Origin: Enterococcus sp. HY326
GTDB taxonomy: Bacteria; Bacillota; Bacilli; Lactobacillales; Enterococcaceae
Length of the DNA stretch: 64,000 nucleotides
Assembly: GCF_026157065.1 (NCBI RefSeq)
Contig: NZ_JANLGQ010000005.1
Location: 248,001 to 312,000, forward strand
Direction of reading: 5' to 3'
This document shows positions 25,052-32,962 of this stretch, piece after piece (the first letter of the stretch is position 1; every line of letters begins with the position of its first letter). A program made the position numbers and the translations under genes. The notes under the pieces were generated by a model. That model was given only the letters and a program-made list of their open reading frames with translations. It made no database searches and was not told the DNA's origin.

Positions 25052-25963
25052 ATGATAACTAGACCAACACCTCAAAAAATCCGTTTAAGAAGAACGATGA
25101 TGTTCATGAACGCCCAAAAACCCGGCCTCATCAAAGACGCCTATATTTACGGTAGCGATAGCATTATTTTAGATTTAGAAGATGCCGTAGCTGAAAATCA
25201 AAAAGATGCCGCTCGTTTTTCACTGTATCAAGCGTTGAAGAATATCGATTATGGTACAACCGAAGTGTTAGTAAGAATTAACGGTCTGGATACTCCCCAT
25301 TGGCAGGAAGATATTCGGTGTGTGGTGGCCGGTGGAGCGGATGGTATTCGCATTGCCAAATGTGAAAGTGCGGCAGATGTTAAGCTGGTGGAAGAGCATG
25401 TTGAAAAAGCTGAAAAGGAATTTGGCATCGAAGTTGGTCGCACACTTTTAATGGCGGCTCTGGAAAGCCCGCTAGGAATTCTCAATGCTTATGAAATTGT
25501 TACTGCATCAGACAGAATGTTTGGCTGTGCGATTTCTGGTGGGGATTTTAGAAAGAGTATGCATGTTCAAATTGAAAAAGACGGTATTGAGATGCTGACA
25601 GCTCGAGGACAAATGCTTTTAGCTGCTAGAGCTGCTGGTGTTCAATGTTTTGATACGATGTTTCCGAATATTGATGACATGGACACATTTAAAGCAGAAG
25701 TGATTCAAAATAGAAAAATGGGCTTTGACGGAAAAAGCGTGGTAAATCCAAAACAAATCCGTTTCGTTCACGAAACGTTTGCTCCGACGAAAAAAGAAAT
25801 TGCCTACGCTGAAAAATTAATTCGCTCATTTAACGATCAGGCTGATTCTGGTGTCGGCGTTTATACCGTTGATGGAAAAATGGTGGATATTCCATTTTTT
25901 GAAGATGCTAGACGGGTATTGGCCTTGGCAAAAGCAACTGGTGTTTATCACGGAGACCTTTAA
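25052..25963 (+). CDS. citE: Citrate lyase beta subunit (citryl-CoA lyase)
   Basis: The 303-residue CitE is a HpcH/HpaI-type TIM barrel: RTMMFMNAQKPGLIKDAYIY, SIILDLEDAVAENQK with the metal-site acidic residues, VLVRINGLDTPHW, and RTLLMAALESPLGILNAYEI. It cleaves citryl-ACP to oxaloacetate and acetyl-ACP. The start immediately follows the citD stop, with GGGGGAAAT as ribosome site. Length is close to the family's usual 290-300 residues. Confidence 0.95.
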   Translation: MITRPTPQKIRLRRTMMFMNAQKPGLIKDAYIYGSDSIILDLEDAVAENQKDAARFSLYQALKNIDYGTTEVLVRINGLDTPHWQEDIRCVVAGGADGIRIAKCESAADVKLVEEHVEKAEKEFGIEVGRTLLMAALESPLGILNAYEIVTASDRMFGCAISGGDFRKSMHVQIEKDGIEMLTARGQMLLAARAAGVQCFDTMFPNIDDMDTFKAEVIQNRKMGFDGKSVVNPKQIRFVHETFAPTKKEIAYAEKLIRSFNDQADSGVGVYTVDGKMVDIPFFEDARRVLALAKATGVYHGDL

Positions 25964-25980
25964 GAGGAGGGGAAAACAAG

Positions 25981-27537
25981 ATGAAGAATGCTGTAAATAG
26001 AGAAATTCCAGAAACATTAATAACCAACGGTAAAGAAGTTTATCAAGGGAAATATTATATGGACGGGAAATATATCAAAAAAGATTCTCCTAGAAGTCGC
26101 CGGAGTGTAAAGCCTGTCGAGACTAAATTATGTCAAAGTATTCGTGAGGCCTGTGAGCGGTGCGGTGCTCATGATGGCATGACTTTTTCTTTTCATACGG
26201 AATTTCGTGAAGGAGATTATGTGGCCAGCATGGTCGCAAAAGTTTTAGTTGAGGAGATGGGCTTGAAGGATATCACAGTAGCCGCCACTTCTTTAGGGAA
26301 TGCCCAAGAAATTATTGCTGACTATATCGAAGAAGGAAAAATTATCGGCGTACAAACTTCTGGCGTTCGTGGAAAGATAGGCGAAGCAATCTCTGCGGGA
26401 AAATTAGCAACACCAGCTATTATTCGTAGTCATGGGGGACGTCCTCGGGCTGTCGAAGCAGGCGAAGTTCATATCGATATTGCGTTTCTGGCCGCTTCAA
26501 CAGCGGACATTTTTGGTAATGCAAAGGGTGTTGATGGAAAAAACAATTGTGGTTCAATGGGCTTTGCTGTTCACGATTCCCATTATGCAGATCACACGGT
26601 AATTATTACTGATACTTTAGTTGATTTTCCCAACCTACCTTCATCCATTTCAGCAATAGATGTCGATTGCGTTTGTCTTGTCGAGGATATCGGAGATGCG
26701 GCAAAAATTTCCACCAAAGAAGCGCGGATGACCGATAATCCTCGTGAGTTGATGATGGCTGAAGACGTAGCCAAAGTTATCGCAGCTACGCCTTATTTCA
26801 AGGATGGTTTTTCTTTTCAAACAGGTGTTGGCGGACCGTCCTTGGCCGTCAATCGCTTTTTAGAACAATATATGGTCGAGCGCAAAATCAAGATGAGTTT
26901 CGCTTTAGGTGGCACAAGTAGTGCAATCTGTGAGCTGCAAGATAAGGGTTTGGTAGGAAAAATTTTAGACACACAGGATTTTGATCAAGGAGCGATAAAC
27001 CATATTTTTAAACATCCTGATCATTTAGAAATCGATTTGAGTGAGTATGCGAATCCAGCAAATAAGGGTGCCTATGTAAATAATTTAGATTTTGTTGTAC
27101 TTTCAGCCTTGGAAATAGATACAGATTTCAACGTCAATGTTATCACAGGCTCAGATGGTGTCTTGCGGGGCGCCCCTGGGGGACATCCAGATACAGCTGC
27201 CGGGAGTAAATGCTGTATCATCGTTACACCACTAACCCGTGGGCGGATGGCAACTGTCTGTGACAGTGTGGTGACTGTTGCTACACCAGGTGATTGCGTG
27301 GATGTTTTAGTGACCGATTATGGCATTGCGGTCAATCCATTGCGAAAAGATTTAATTGAAAATCTTGACGCCGCAGGAATCGCCCATGTCACTATTGAAG
27401 AGCTGAAGGAAAAAGCATACGAACTAGTTGGAACTCCAGAAAATTTGGAATGGGAAGACAAAGTTATCGCAGTCGTCGAATCGAGAGACGGAACGATTCT
27501 AGATGTCGTGAAGCAAGTCAAACCTTTTGAATTTTAG
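25981..27537 (+). CDS. citF: Citrate lyase alpha subunit (citrate:ACP transferase)
   Basis: The 518-residue CitF is full length and shows conserved segments such as TFSFHTEFREGDYVASMVAK, SHGGRPRAVEAGEVHIDIAF, GVDGKNNCGSMGF and GVLRGAPGGHPDTAAGSKCC. It swaps acetyl for citryl on CitD. GAGGAGGGG precedes the ATG. No citX, citG, citC, oxaloacetate decarboxylase or citrate carrier follows. Lyase activity therefore depends on genes elsewhere, or the complex acts on a related 3-hydroxy acid such as citramalate. Confidence 0.95.
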   Translation: MKNAVNREIPETLITNGKEVYQGKYYMDGKYIKKDSPRSRRSVKPVETKLCQSIREACERCGAHDGMTFSFHTEFREGDYVASMVAKVLVEEMGLKDITVAATSLGNAQEIIADYIEEGKIIGVQTSGVRGKIGEAISAGKLATPAIIRSHGGRPRAVEAGEVHIDIAFLAASTADIFGNAKGVDGKNNCGSMGFAVHDSHYADHTVIITDTLVDFPNLPSSISAIDVDCVCLVEDIGDAAKISTKEARMTDNPRELMMAEDVAKVIAATPYFKDGFSFQTGVGGPSLAVNRFLEQYMVERKIKMSFALGGTSSAICELQDKGLVGKILDTQDFDQGAINHIFKHPDHLEIDLSEYANPANKGAYVNNLDFVVLSALEIDTDFNVNVITGSDGVLRGAPGGHPDTAAGSKCCIIVTPLTRGRMATVCDSVVTVATPGDCVDVLVTDYGIAVNPLRKDLIENLDAAGIAHVTIEELKEKAYELVGTPENLEWEDKVIAVVESRDGTILDVVKQVKPFEF

Positions 27538-27705
27538 TCTACTGCAGAAAAAGTGTTAGTGAGTTGATTGAGAACTTTGACAAAGCTGAGATAAACGCAT
27601 CTTTTTCTGATTGGATTTAAATAAAATGAATCTCAAGCTGTCAGTGTTTCATAAAAATATTCTCTTTCAAACGTAGAATCAAAAAACTGAGGTGGAGGGA
27701 TTATT

Positions 27706-27981
27706 ATGAGTAAAGATATTATGTTTCAAGAAGGGATTTTCTTTGGGATGAAGCTAAAAAAGAGGCAGGACAGCTCAGAAATTTTGCAAAGAATTGAGCT
27801 TGAGGCTCAGAAACCATCTGCTTCCACTGATAAATACTATGAGTTTTTCAATCAATATATTGCAGCCTGTTCAGTCTTGTGCTTGAGAGCTTCCAAACTT
27901 CTTTATCAAGCAATTGACAGCGATAACTCGAGGGAGTTAATTTTCTCATTCCTTATTGGAGCAAAAAAAGGTGCACGTTGA
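27706..27981 (+). CDS. Hypothetical 91-aa protein downstream of citF
   Basis: The soluble, mostly helical protein (EILQRIELEAQKP, YEFFNQYIAACSVLCLRASK) has a basic C-terminus, LIGAKKGAR. GGTGGAGGG precedes the ATG at good spacing. I do not recognise the family. It starts 168 bp after citF. Its stop codon lies exactly where direct repeat B begins, so the end of the gene may have been fixed by insertion or recombination of the repeat. It has no obvious role in citrate metabolism. Confidence 0.6.
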   Translation: MSKDIMFQEGIFFGMKLKKRQDSSEILQRIELEAQKPSASTDKYYEFFNQYIAACSVLCLRASKLLYQAIDSDNSRELIFSFLIGAKKGAR

Positions 27982-28272
27982 ACTTTCTTACAAAATCTTC
28001 CAATAATCACTAAGCAGCAAACATAAAATCTTCACAATTTCCAGTTAATATGAACTCATCCCAATAAAACAAACCCAATAAGACACTTTTTCATTTTTTA
28101 CTCCTAACCCGCCAGTCCCCGCTGGCGGGTTCCCTTTTGTCTTCAGAAAAATGAGCTTTTTCTGAAGAGCAACGGGTCGCATACAGTTCAACTAGGAGAG
28201 CGACGGAAAATTGTTTAAGCGTTGATGAAAGTTGAACTAGCATCCTAAGCCCATCGGTCCCCGCTGATGGGC
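27981..28272. repeat. Structured repeat cluster B (two hairpin modules)
   Basis: Positions 27981-28138 copy 23181-23338 at an offset of exactly 4800 bp, with six mismatches. Two of those, C28112 and G28125, are paired in the stem and replace T23312 and A23325. Modules: hairpins 28106-28131 (GCCAG/CTGGC) and 28142-28166, long-range pair 28185-28193/28230-28238, and hairpin 28249-28272 (CCCATCGG/CTGATGGG with one G-U). Both clusters have the same orientation and flank the LysR-citDEF segment. Together with the terminator that follows, B fills the 27982-28380 gap. Confidence 0.85.
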
Positions 28273-28302
28273 TCTCTTTTTTTCCAAAAAGCAAAATAAA
28301 AA

Positions 28303-28372
28303 AAGCAGCTCAGCATAGCACCTCATCCCTAAAAAATAATTTTTAAAGACAGACCTATGTCAGCTGCTTTTT
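28303..28372 (-). terminator. Intrinsic terminator of GH3 operon
   Basis: Arms AAAAAGCAGCT (28310-28320) and AGCTGCTTTTT (28362-28372), with a further CATAG/CTATG pair inside, are followed on the minus strand by a T-rich tract. It lies 9 bp past the GH3 stop. Confidence 0.8.
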
Positions 28373-28380
28373 AAATTGGC

Positions 28381-30591
28381 TTAGATTAAATCAAATTTTG
28401 CTGTTACTTGTTGCTGTCCATTTTCGACGAAGATTAGAAATTCTCCAGGCTCAGCGGCAAAGGCCATGCTCTTGGTGTAAAATCGTAGTTCGTCACGGGT
28501 TAAGGTAAAGCTAATAGTTTTGGTTTCATGTCCTGCTAAAGTGATTTTTTTGAATTGCTTTAATTCTTTGACGGGTCGCACTACAGAACCGACAACATCT
28601 TGAATGTATAATTGGATGGTGTCAGTACCGGCAACTTGAGACAAATTACTTACTTCCAAGCTGATGGTCAAGCTGTCGGTCATTTCTGTTTCGCTCAAAG
28701 TTAATTCAGATAATTGGCTTTGATGATAGCTTAAGCCATAACCAAAAGGATAGAGCGGTTCGTTTGGTGCGTCGAGATATTTAGAGACAAAGCGACCTGA
28801 GTGATTGGAAGTTGTTGCCGGCCGCCCTGTCTTGAAGCCGTTGTAATAAATTGGTAATTGCCCAACAGTATATGGGAAACTCATTGACAGGCGTCCGCTT
28901 GGATTGACTTTGCCGAAAATGATATCGGCAAGAGCGCTACCACCTTCAGTACCGGGGAACCAAGCGGCAATGATAGCGTCCATCTGCCTTTGTTCTTCAG
29001 TTAGAATTAGTGGACGACCGCTGATAGCGATTAAAATATTTTTTTTGCCGAGGGCTATCATTTTTTTCAAGAAGCGGCGTTGAACATCAGGTAAGCGTAA
29101 GTCGGTTCGACTGCCTGCCTCACCACTTTGCATAGTATGCTCACCTAAAGCATAGATAATGACATCCGCTTTTTCACCTAGTGTCACTGCTTTTTCAAGA
29201 GCTTCGGCCTGTGCTTCTGGAGTCATTTTCAGACTGTCAATCATCTCTTTAGGGGCACCAAATTCCCCAAGGAAATCATAGGAATCCAGCATGTCGCTAC
29301 CCTTTTCAAAACTTAAATGTTCGTCATCGAGATAATTTTTTAAGCCGCTTAAAATTGAAACCGTGTCTTGGGTTTTGCCATGAACGGCCCATAGGCCAAT
29401 TAGTTCCTGATTGTCGCCGTAAGGACCTACCAACAGAACTTTATCTTGATTGGGTGTCAGAGGCAGCAGCTGATTTTTATTTTCTAATAAAACCATCGCT
29501 TCGCTGCTGACTTGTTTAGCTAGCTGGCGATGGGAGTCATGCAACAGCAGCTCTGTTTCTTTGGCGGCGCTGGCACCGCGAGTTGCATCTTCAAAGAGAC
29601 CTAAATCATTTTTTAATTTTAATACACGGTAGACTGCTTGATTGACTAATTCTTCGTCAATTTTGCCATCTTTAATCAATGGCAGTAACGCAGTGGCGTA
29701 GCAGGGTGATTTCATGTCAATATCATTGGTGGCCTGCATCGCTAAAGTGGTAGCTTCAAAATTGTCTTTGGCAACTCCGTGGTCAATTAATTCTTTGACC
29801 GCCGCATAGTCGGAGATAATCACGCCGTCAAAGCCCCATTCATCTCGCAAAACATTTTTCAAAAGAAATTCATTGCCGGTCACTGGCATACCGTCATAGG
29901 TATTGAAGGAAGTCATCACCATTTTAGCGCCGGCATCAACACCAGCTTGGTAACTTGGCAAATAATCTTCCCGTAGGCGTCTTTCTGACATGTCCACCGT
30001 GTTGTATTCACGACCAGCTTCTGCAGCGCCATAAGCGGCAAAATGTTTGATACAAGAAGCAATTCCCATTGAATCGAATTGATGTTGAATACCATTGACC
30101 ATGCTTCTTGCAAAATGGCTGTTTAATAATGGATCTTCACCAGTGGATTCTAAACAGCGTCCCCAACGAGCATCCCTGACGAGGTCAACCATTGGCGCAA
30201 AAGTAACATGGGCTCCGCCAGAGCGAGCTTCTTTGCCTAAGACTTGATAGGCGGATTCAATTAATTCGGGATTCCAAGTAGCACCTAAGCCTAAAGGGAT
30301 TGGAAAAATTGTGCGATAGCCGTAAATAATATCAGCCATAAATAGTAATGGAATTTTGTGGGTTGATTGGCTTAAAAAACGTTCCTGAATTTCTTTGGTT
30401 TTCTCAGCGCCAGTGACATTTAAAACAGAGCCGACATTGGCTAAAATTTCGTCGCTAATTCCTAATTTTTGCTGCGGACCGACTGCCATGCCTTCTGTAT
30501 TAAAAAATTCACCGGAAAGCTGAATTAATTGACCAACTTTTTCTGTCCAAGTTAAGGAATCAAGTAAGGTCTGTAATTGTTTTTCCTGCAC
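28381..30591 (-). CDS. Glycoside hydrolase family 3 beta-glycosidase
   Basis: The 736-residue three-domain GH3 enzyme is of the BglX type but lacks a signal peptide, so it is cytoplasmic. The nucleophile is Asp261 in GVIISDYAAV. The substrate loop KHFAAYGAAEAGREYNTVD and the domain-2 segment AWFPGTEGGSALADIIFGKV are conserved, and a C-terminal fibronectin-III-like domain includes PLYPFGYGLSYHQ. GGAGG lies before a GTG start. It is transcribed 20 bp downstream of a cellobiose/lactose-type IIC, so it likely hydrolyses imported beta-glucosides or beta-xylosides. Confidence 0.92.
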   Translation of the reverse strand: MQEKQLQTLLDSLTWTEKVGQLIQLSGEFFNTEGMAVGPQQKLGISDEILANVGSVLNVTGAEKTKEIQERFLSQSTHKIPLLFMADIIYGYRTIFPIPLGLGATWNPELIESAYQVLGKEARSGGAHVTFAPMVDLVRDARWGRCLESTGEDPLLNSHFARSMVNGIQHQFDSMGIASCIKHFAAYGAAEAGREYNTVDMSERRLREDYLPSYQAGVDAGAKMVMTSFNTYDGMPVTGNEFLLKNVLRDEWGFDGVIISDYAAVKELIDHGVAKDNFEATTLAMQATNDIDMKSPCYATALLPLIKDGKIDEELVNQAVYRVLKLKNDLGLFEDATRGASAAKETELLLHDSHRQLAKQVSSEAMVLLENKNQLLPLTPNQDKVLLVGPYGDNQELIGLWAVHGKTQDTVSILSGLKNYLDDEHLSFEKGSDMLDSYDFLGEFGAPKEMIDSLKMTPEAQAEALEKAVTLGEKADVIIYALGEHTMQSGEAGSRTDLRLPDVQRRFLKKMIALGKKNILIAISGRPLILTEEQRQMDAIIAAWFPGTEGGSALADIIFGKVNPSGRLSMSFPYTVGQLPIYYNGFKTGRPATTSNHSGRFVSKYLDAPNEPLYPFGYGLSYHQSQLSELTLSETEMTDSLTISLEVSNLSQVAGTDTIQLYIQDVVGSVVRPVKELKQFKKITLAGHETKTISFTLTRDELRFYTKSMAFAAEPGEFLIFVENGQQQVTAKFDLI

Positions 30592-30611
30592 GATAATACC
30601 TCCAGATAAAG

Positions 30612-31895
30612 TTATTCAGCTGCTTGTTCGCCAGCTTCTTGTGCTGCTAATTGTTCATTGCGGTAAGTTTCATTGTCTAAACCTTTAAACCAAGGGTACC
30701 ATAGAAGCGGAGATAAGATTAATTGGATAAATAATTGCAGCAGGATAATGGAGATACTACTTTCAACTGCTGCGTGGAAGCCTAACGGTAAACCAAAGAT
30801 TGCTTGGACGCCATTGAAGCGGGCGACCACACCAAATTGCGTTAAAAGATAAGCGATGACAATTGCAATCGTATTATTCGTAATAAAAGGAACAGCTAAA
30901 CGGAAGTTCATTACTAAAGGTGTTCCGAAAATAATTGGTTCAGTAATTCCAAATAGCGCTGGAACAATAGAAACTTTTGCGACTTCACGGTATTGTTTGC
31001 TCTTTGCTCTGAGCATTAATATAACTAAGCCTAAAGCTAAGCCACCCCAGGTAATAATATTGAAGAAGGCATAGCCGACAATGTTTGGCGGTGTTTGACC
31101 AGCCGCCACAGCGTTTAAGTTTTCAACGTCCATCGCTAGCCATAGAGCAGAGACGATTGGCATGACCACATTGGTTCCGTGAATCCCGAAGAACCATAAA
31201 AATTGTTGGACTAAAGAAATAATAATCACTGCCCAAATGGAGCCGCCAATCCCTTGTAACGGTGATTGGATAATCGTATAAACAAATTGATGCATGCTGC
31301 CAAATGACGTCAAACCAAATAAATAAGAAACGACGATAAATAAGAACCCAACAATAAAGGTCGGCAAGAGCGCTTCAAAGACTTTGGTAACCATCGGCGG
31401 CACACCAGCTGGCATTTTGATTGTCCAGCCTTTTCTCTTAATTGCTAAGAAAAGACGAGCGGAGACGAGACCGACAATCATTGCGGAGAAAACCCCTTGG
31501 GCACTGAGCCAAGTTGTCGGGATTGCTGCAGCGTCATCAGTCGTTGTTCCCAGCGGCGTAATAATTAAAAAGTTTAATAAAGCAATAATGGCTGGAGAAA
31601 TTGCATCTTCTTTCGGGTCCAACTGTCTGACTAAGTGGTAGGCCATTAACACAACAACATACAATGCCATGGAACCGATGGTAATCGTGTTCAGCTTGGT
31701 ATAGAGGTCAGAAAAATTTGCTAGAAAGGGAACATTTGCACTTAATACAGCTAACAAGACTGCAATTGACCCAATAATAATTGGTCCGAGAGTCCCCATC
31801 ATCGCACCGGAGATTGTTTTTAAGTAAGCATTATTTCCCAGCTTGTCGAAAAAAGGATTCACCCGCTCAAAAAAATTAATGACTTTCTCTTTCAT
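30612..31895 (-). CDS. PTS cellobiose/lactose-family IIC (first)
   Basis: This 427-residue CelB/LacE-type IIC has about ten membrane helices. Conserved regions include NAYLKTISGAMMGTLGPIII, WFFGIHGTNVVMPIV and FGITEPIIFGTPLVMN. No IIA or IIB of the family is encoded in the window, so it must share these with a system elsewhere. It forms an operon with the GH3 gene. A cre-like site lies 49 bp before its start. The second IIC at 34470-35756 is a close paralogue. Confidence 0.92.
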   Translation of the reverse strand: MKEKVINFFERVNPFFDKLGNNAYLKTISGAMMGTLGPIIIGSIAVLLAVLSANVPFLANFSDLYTKLNTITIGSMALYVVVLMAYHLVRQLDPKEDAISPAIIALLNFLIITPLGTTTDDAAAIPTTWLSAQGVFSAMIVGLVSARLFLAIKRKGWTIKMPAGVPPMVTKVFEALLPTFIVGFLFIVVSYLFGLTSFGSMHQFVYTIIQSPLQGIGGSIWAVIIISLVQQFLWFFGIHGTNVVMPIVSALWLAMDVENLNAVAAGQTPPNIVGYAFFNIITWGGLALGLVILMLRAKSKQYREVAKVSIVPALFGITEPIIFGTPLVMNFRLAVPFITNNTIAIVIAYLLTQFGVVARFNGVQAIFGLPLGFHAAVESSISIILLQLFIQLILSPLLWYPWFKGLDNETYRNEQLAAQEAGEQAAE

Positions 31896-31943
31896 TTTGT
31901 CGCACTTCCAATCATGATTTATTTAACACATGCTTATCATAAT

Positions 31944-31958
31944 ATGTAAGCGTTTTTT
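31944..31958. promoter_or_regulatory. cre-like site upstream of IIC-GH3 operon
   Basis: ATGTAAGCGTTTTTT fits WTGNAANCGNWNNCW with one mismatch. Its place before the leftward operon fits catabolite repression. Confidence 0.6.
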
Positions 31959-31995
31959 AATCTTTTCTCTTTTATACGGGAAATCGGAAATTTTT

Positions 31996-32817
31996 TTACC
32001 TTTGGTGGGATAGGCGATATTGCTGCGGTGACATTCCGTAGGCTTCTTTAAAAGCTAAGTAAAAGGATTTTACATTGCCAAATCCGCATTCATTGGCAAT
32101 ATCTAAAATTGGCAGGTCTGTTTCCACTAATAGAGGAAAGGCAAAATCTAAACGAATTGATTTTAAATAGGAAACAAAGGTGATGCCAACAAATTTTTTG
32201 AAGTAGCGGGAAAAGTAAGCCGGATTATAATTGAAATGCTCAGCAACCTCAGTCAGCTTTAAAGATTCATTCGCATGTGCGGCAATATAGTGATGCACTT
32301 CTGTAATCTTCCGCAAATTCTTTTGCGTACTGATTTCTTTAACACTAGCCATGGGAAGTTGATAATTTTCCAATAAAAGACTAAATAATTGATAAATTTC
32401 CCCCTGAACCCTCACACGATTGACCAAAGTATTATCGGAATAAGTTTGATAAATTAATGAAATCAACGCAAATAAACTGCTATCCTTCGCCAAATTTTTT
32501 TCAAAAAGAATCGTGTTACCGTATTGCCCTTCTGTCAGCTGTTCAATGTGAATAAAGGGAATCTGCAAGACAATCACTTCACTAGGAATCGGTGTTCTTG
32601 TCGAATGGACGACATTCGAATTAATTAAGTGAACCTGACCAGCTTTAAGGATTATTTCCTGAGTCCGATAAGTCAACACCAACTCACCTGAAACACAACA
32701 CAAAATTTCTAAGCTGGTATGCCAATGGGGCAAAATTTGACGATTGACATTTTTTGAGTGAAATTTAAAAATTTTAAATGGATAGTTCTTGTTAGGGACG
32801 ATTTTCTCATGCTGCAT
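31996..32817 (-). CDS. AraC family regulator
   Basis: The 273-residue protein has an N-terminal cupin (ILPHWHTSLEILCCVSGELV, GQVHLINSNVVHST) and two C-terminal HTH motifs (LTEVAEHFNYNPAYFSRYFK, then ILDIANECGFGNVKSFYLAF). CGGAGG precedes the ATG. It lies downstream of the GH43-IIC operon on the same strand and upstream of the IIC-GH3 operon, and probably controls one or both in response to an oligosaccharide. Confidence 0.9.
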   Translation of the reverse strand: MQHEKIVPNKNYPFKIFKFHSKNVNRQILPHWHTSLEILCCVSGELVLTYRTQEIILKAGQVHLINSNVVHSTRTPIPSEVIVLQIPFIHIEQLTEGQYGNTILFEKNLAKDSSLFALISLIYQTYSDNTLVNRVRVQGEIYQLFSLLLENYQLPMASVKEISTQKNLRKITEVHHYIAAHANESLKLTEVAEHFNYNPAYFSRYFKKFVGITFVSYLKSIRLDFAFPLLVETDLPILDIANECGFGNVKSFYLAFKEAYGMSPQQYRLSHQR

Positions 32818-32962
32818 CTGGGGAACCTCCGTTTAAAAAGAATAATATATTGCTTATAATACCTAAATTTAGTAAATAAAGGCAACAAAAATAAGGCCAT
32901 CTTAGTTGACAGCCTTACCTCGTAAAAAAGTATCAATAAAAGTCGGTTTTTATCTCTTGAAC

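Noticed and set aside
23306-28272. CRISPR-like arrangement of regularly spaced repeats
   Set aside because: Module spacing is about 142 bp, the sequence between hairpins is itself conserved, there are no unique spacers and no cas genes.
28091-28294. Leftward 67-residue open frame in repeat cluster B with the same peptide words
   Set aside because: Same repeat-derived reading; no ribosome site and compensatory changes follow the hairpin, not the protein.
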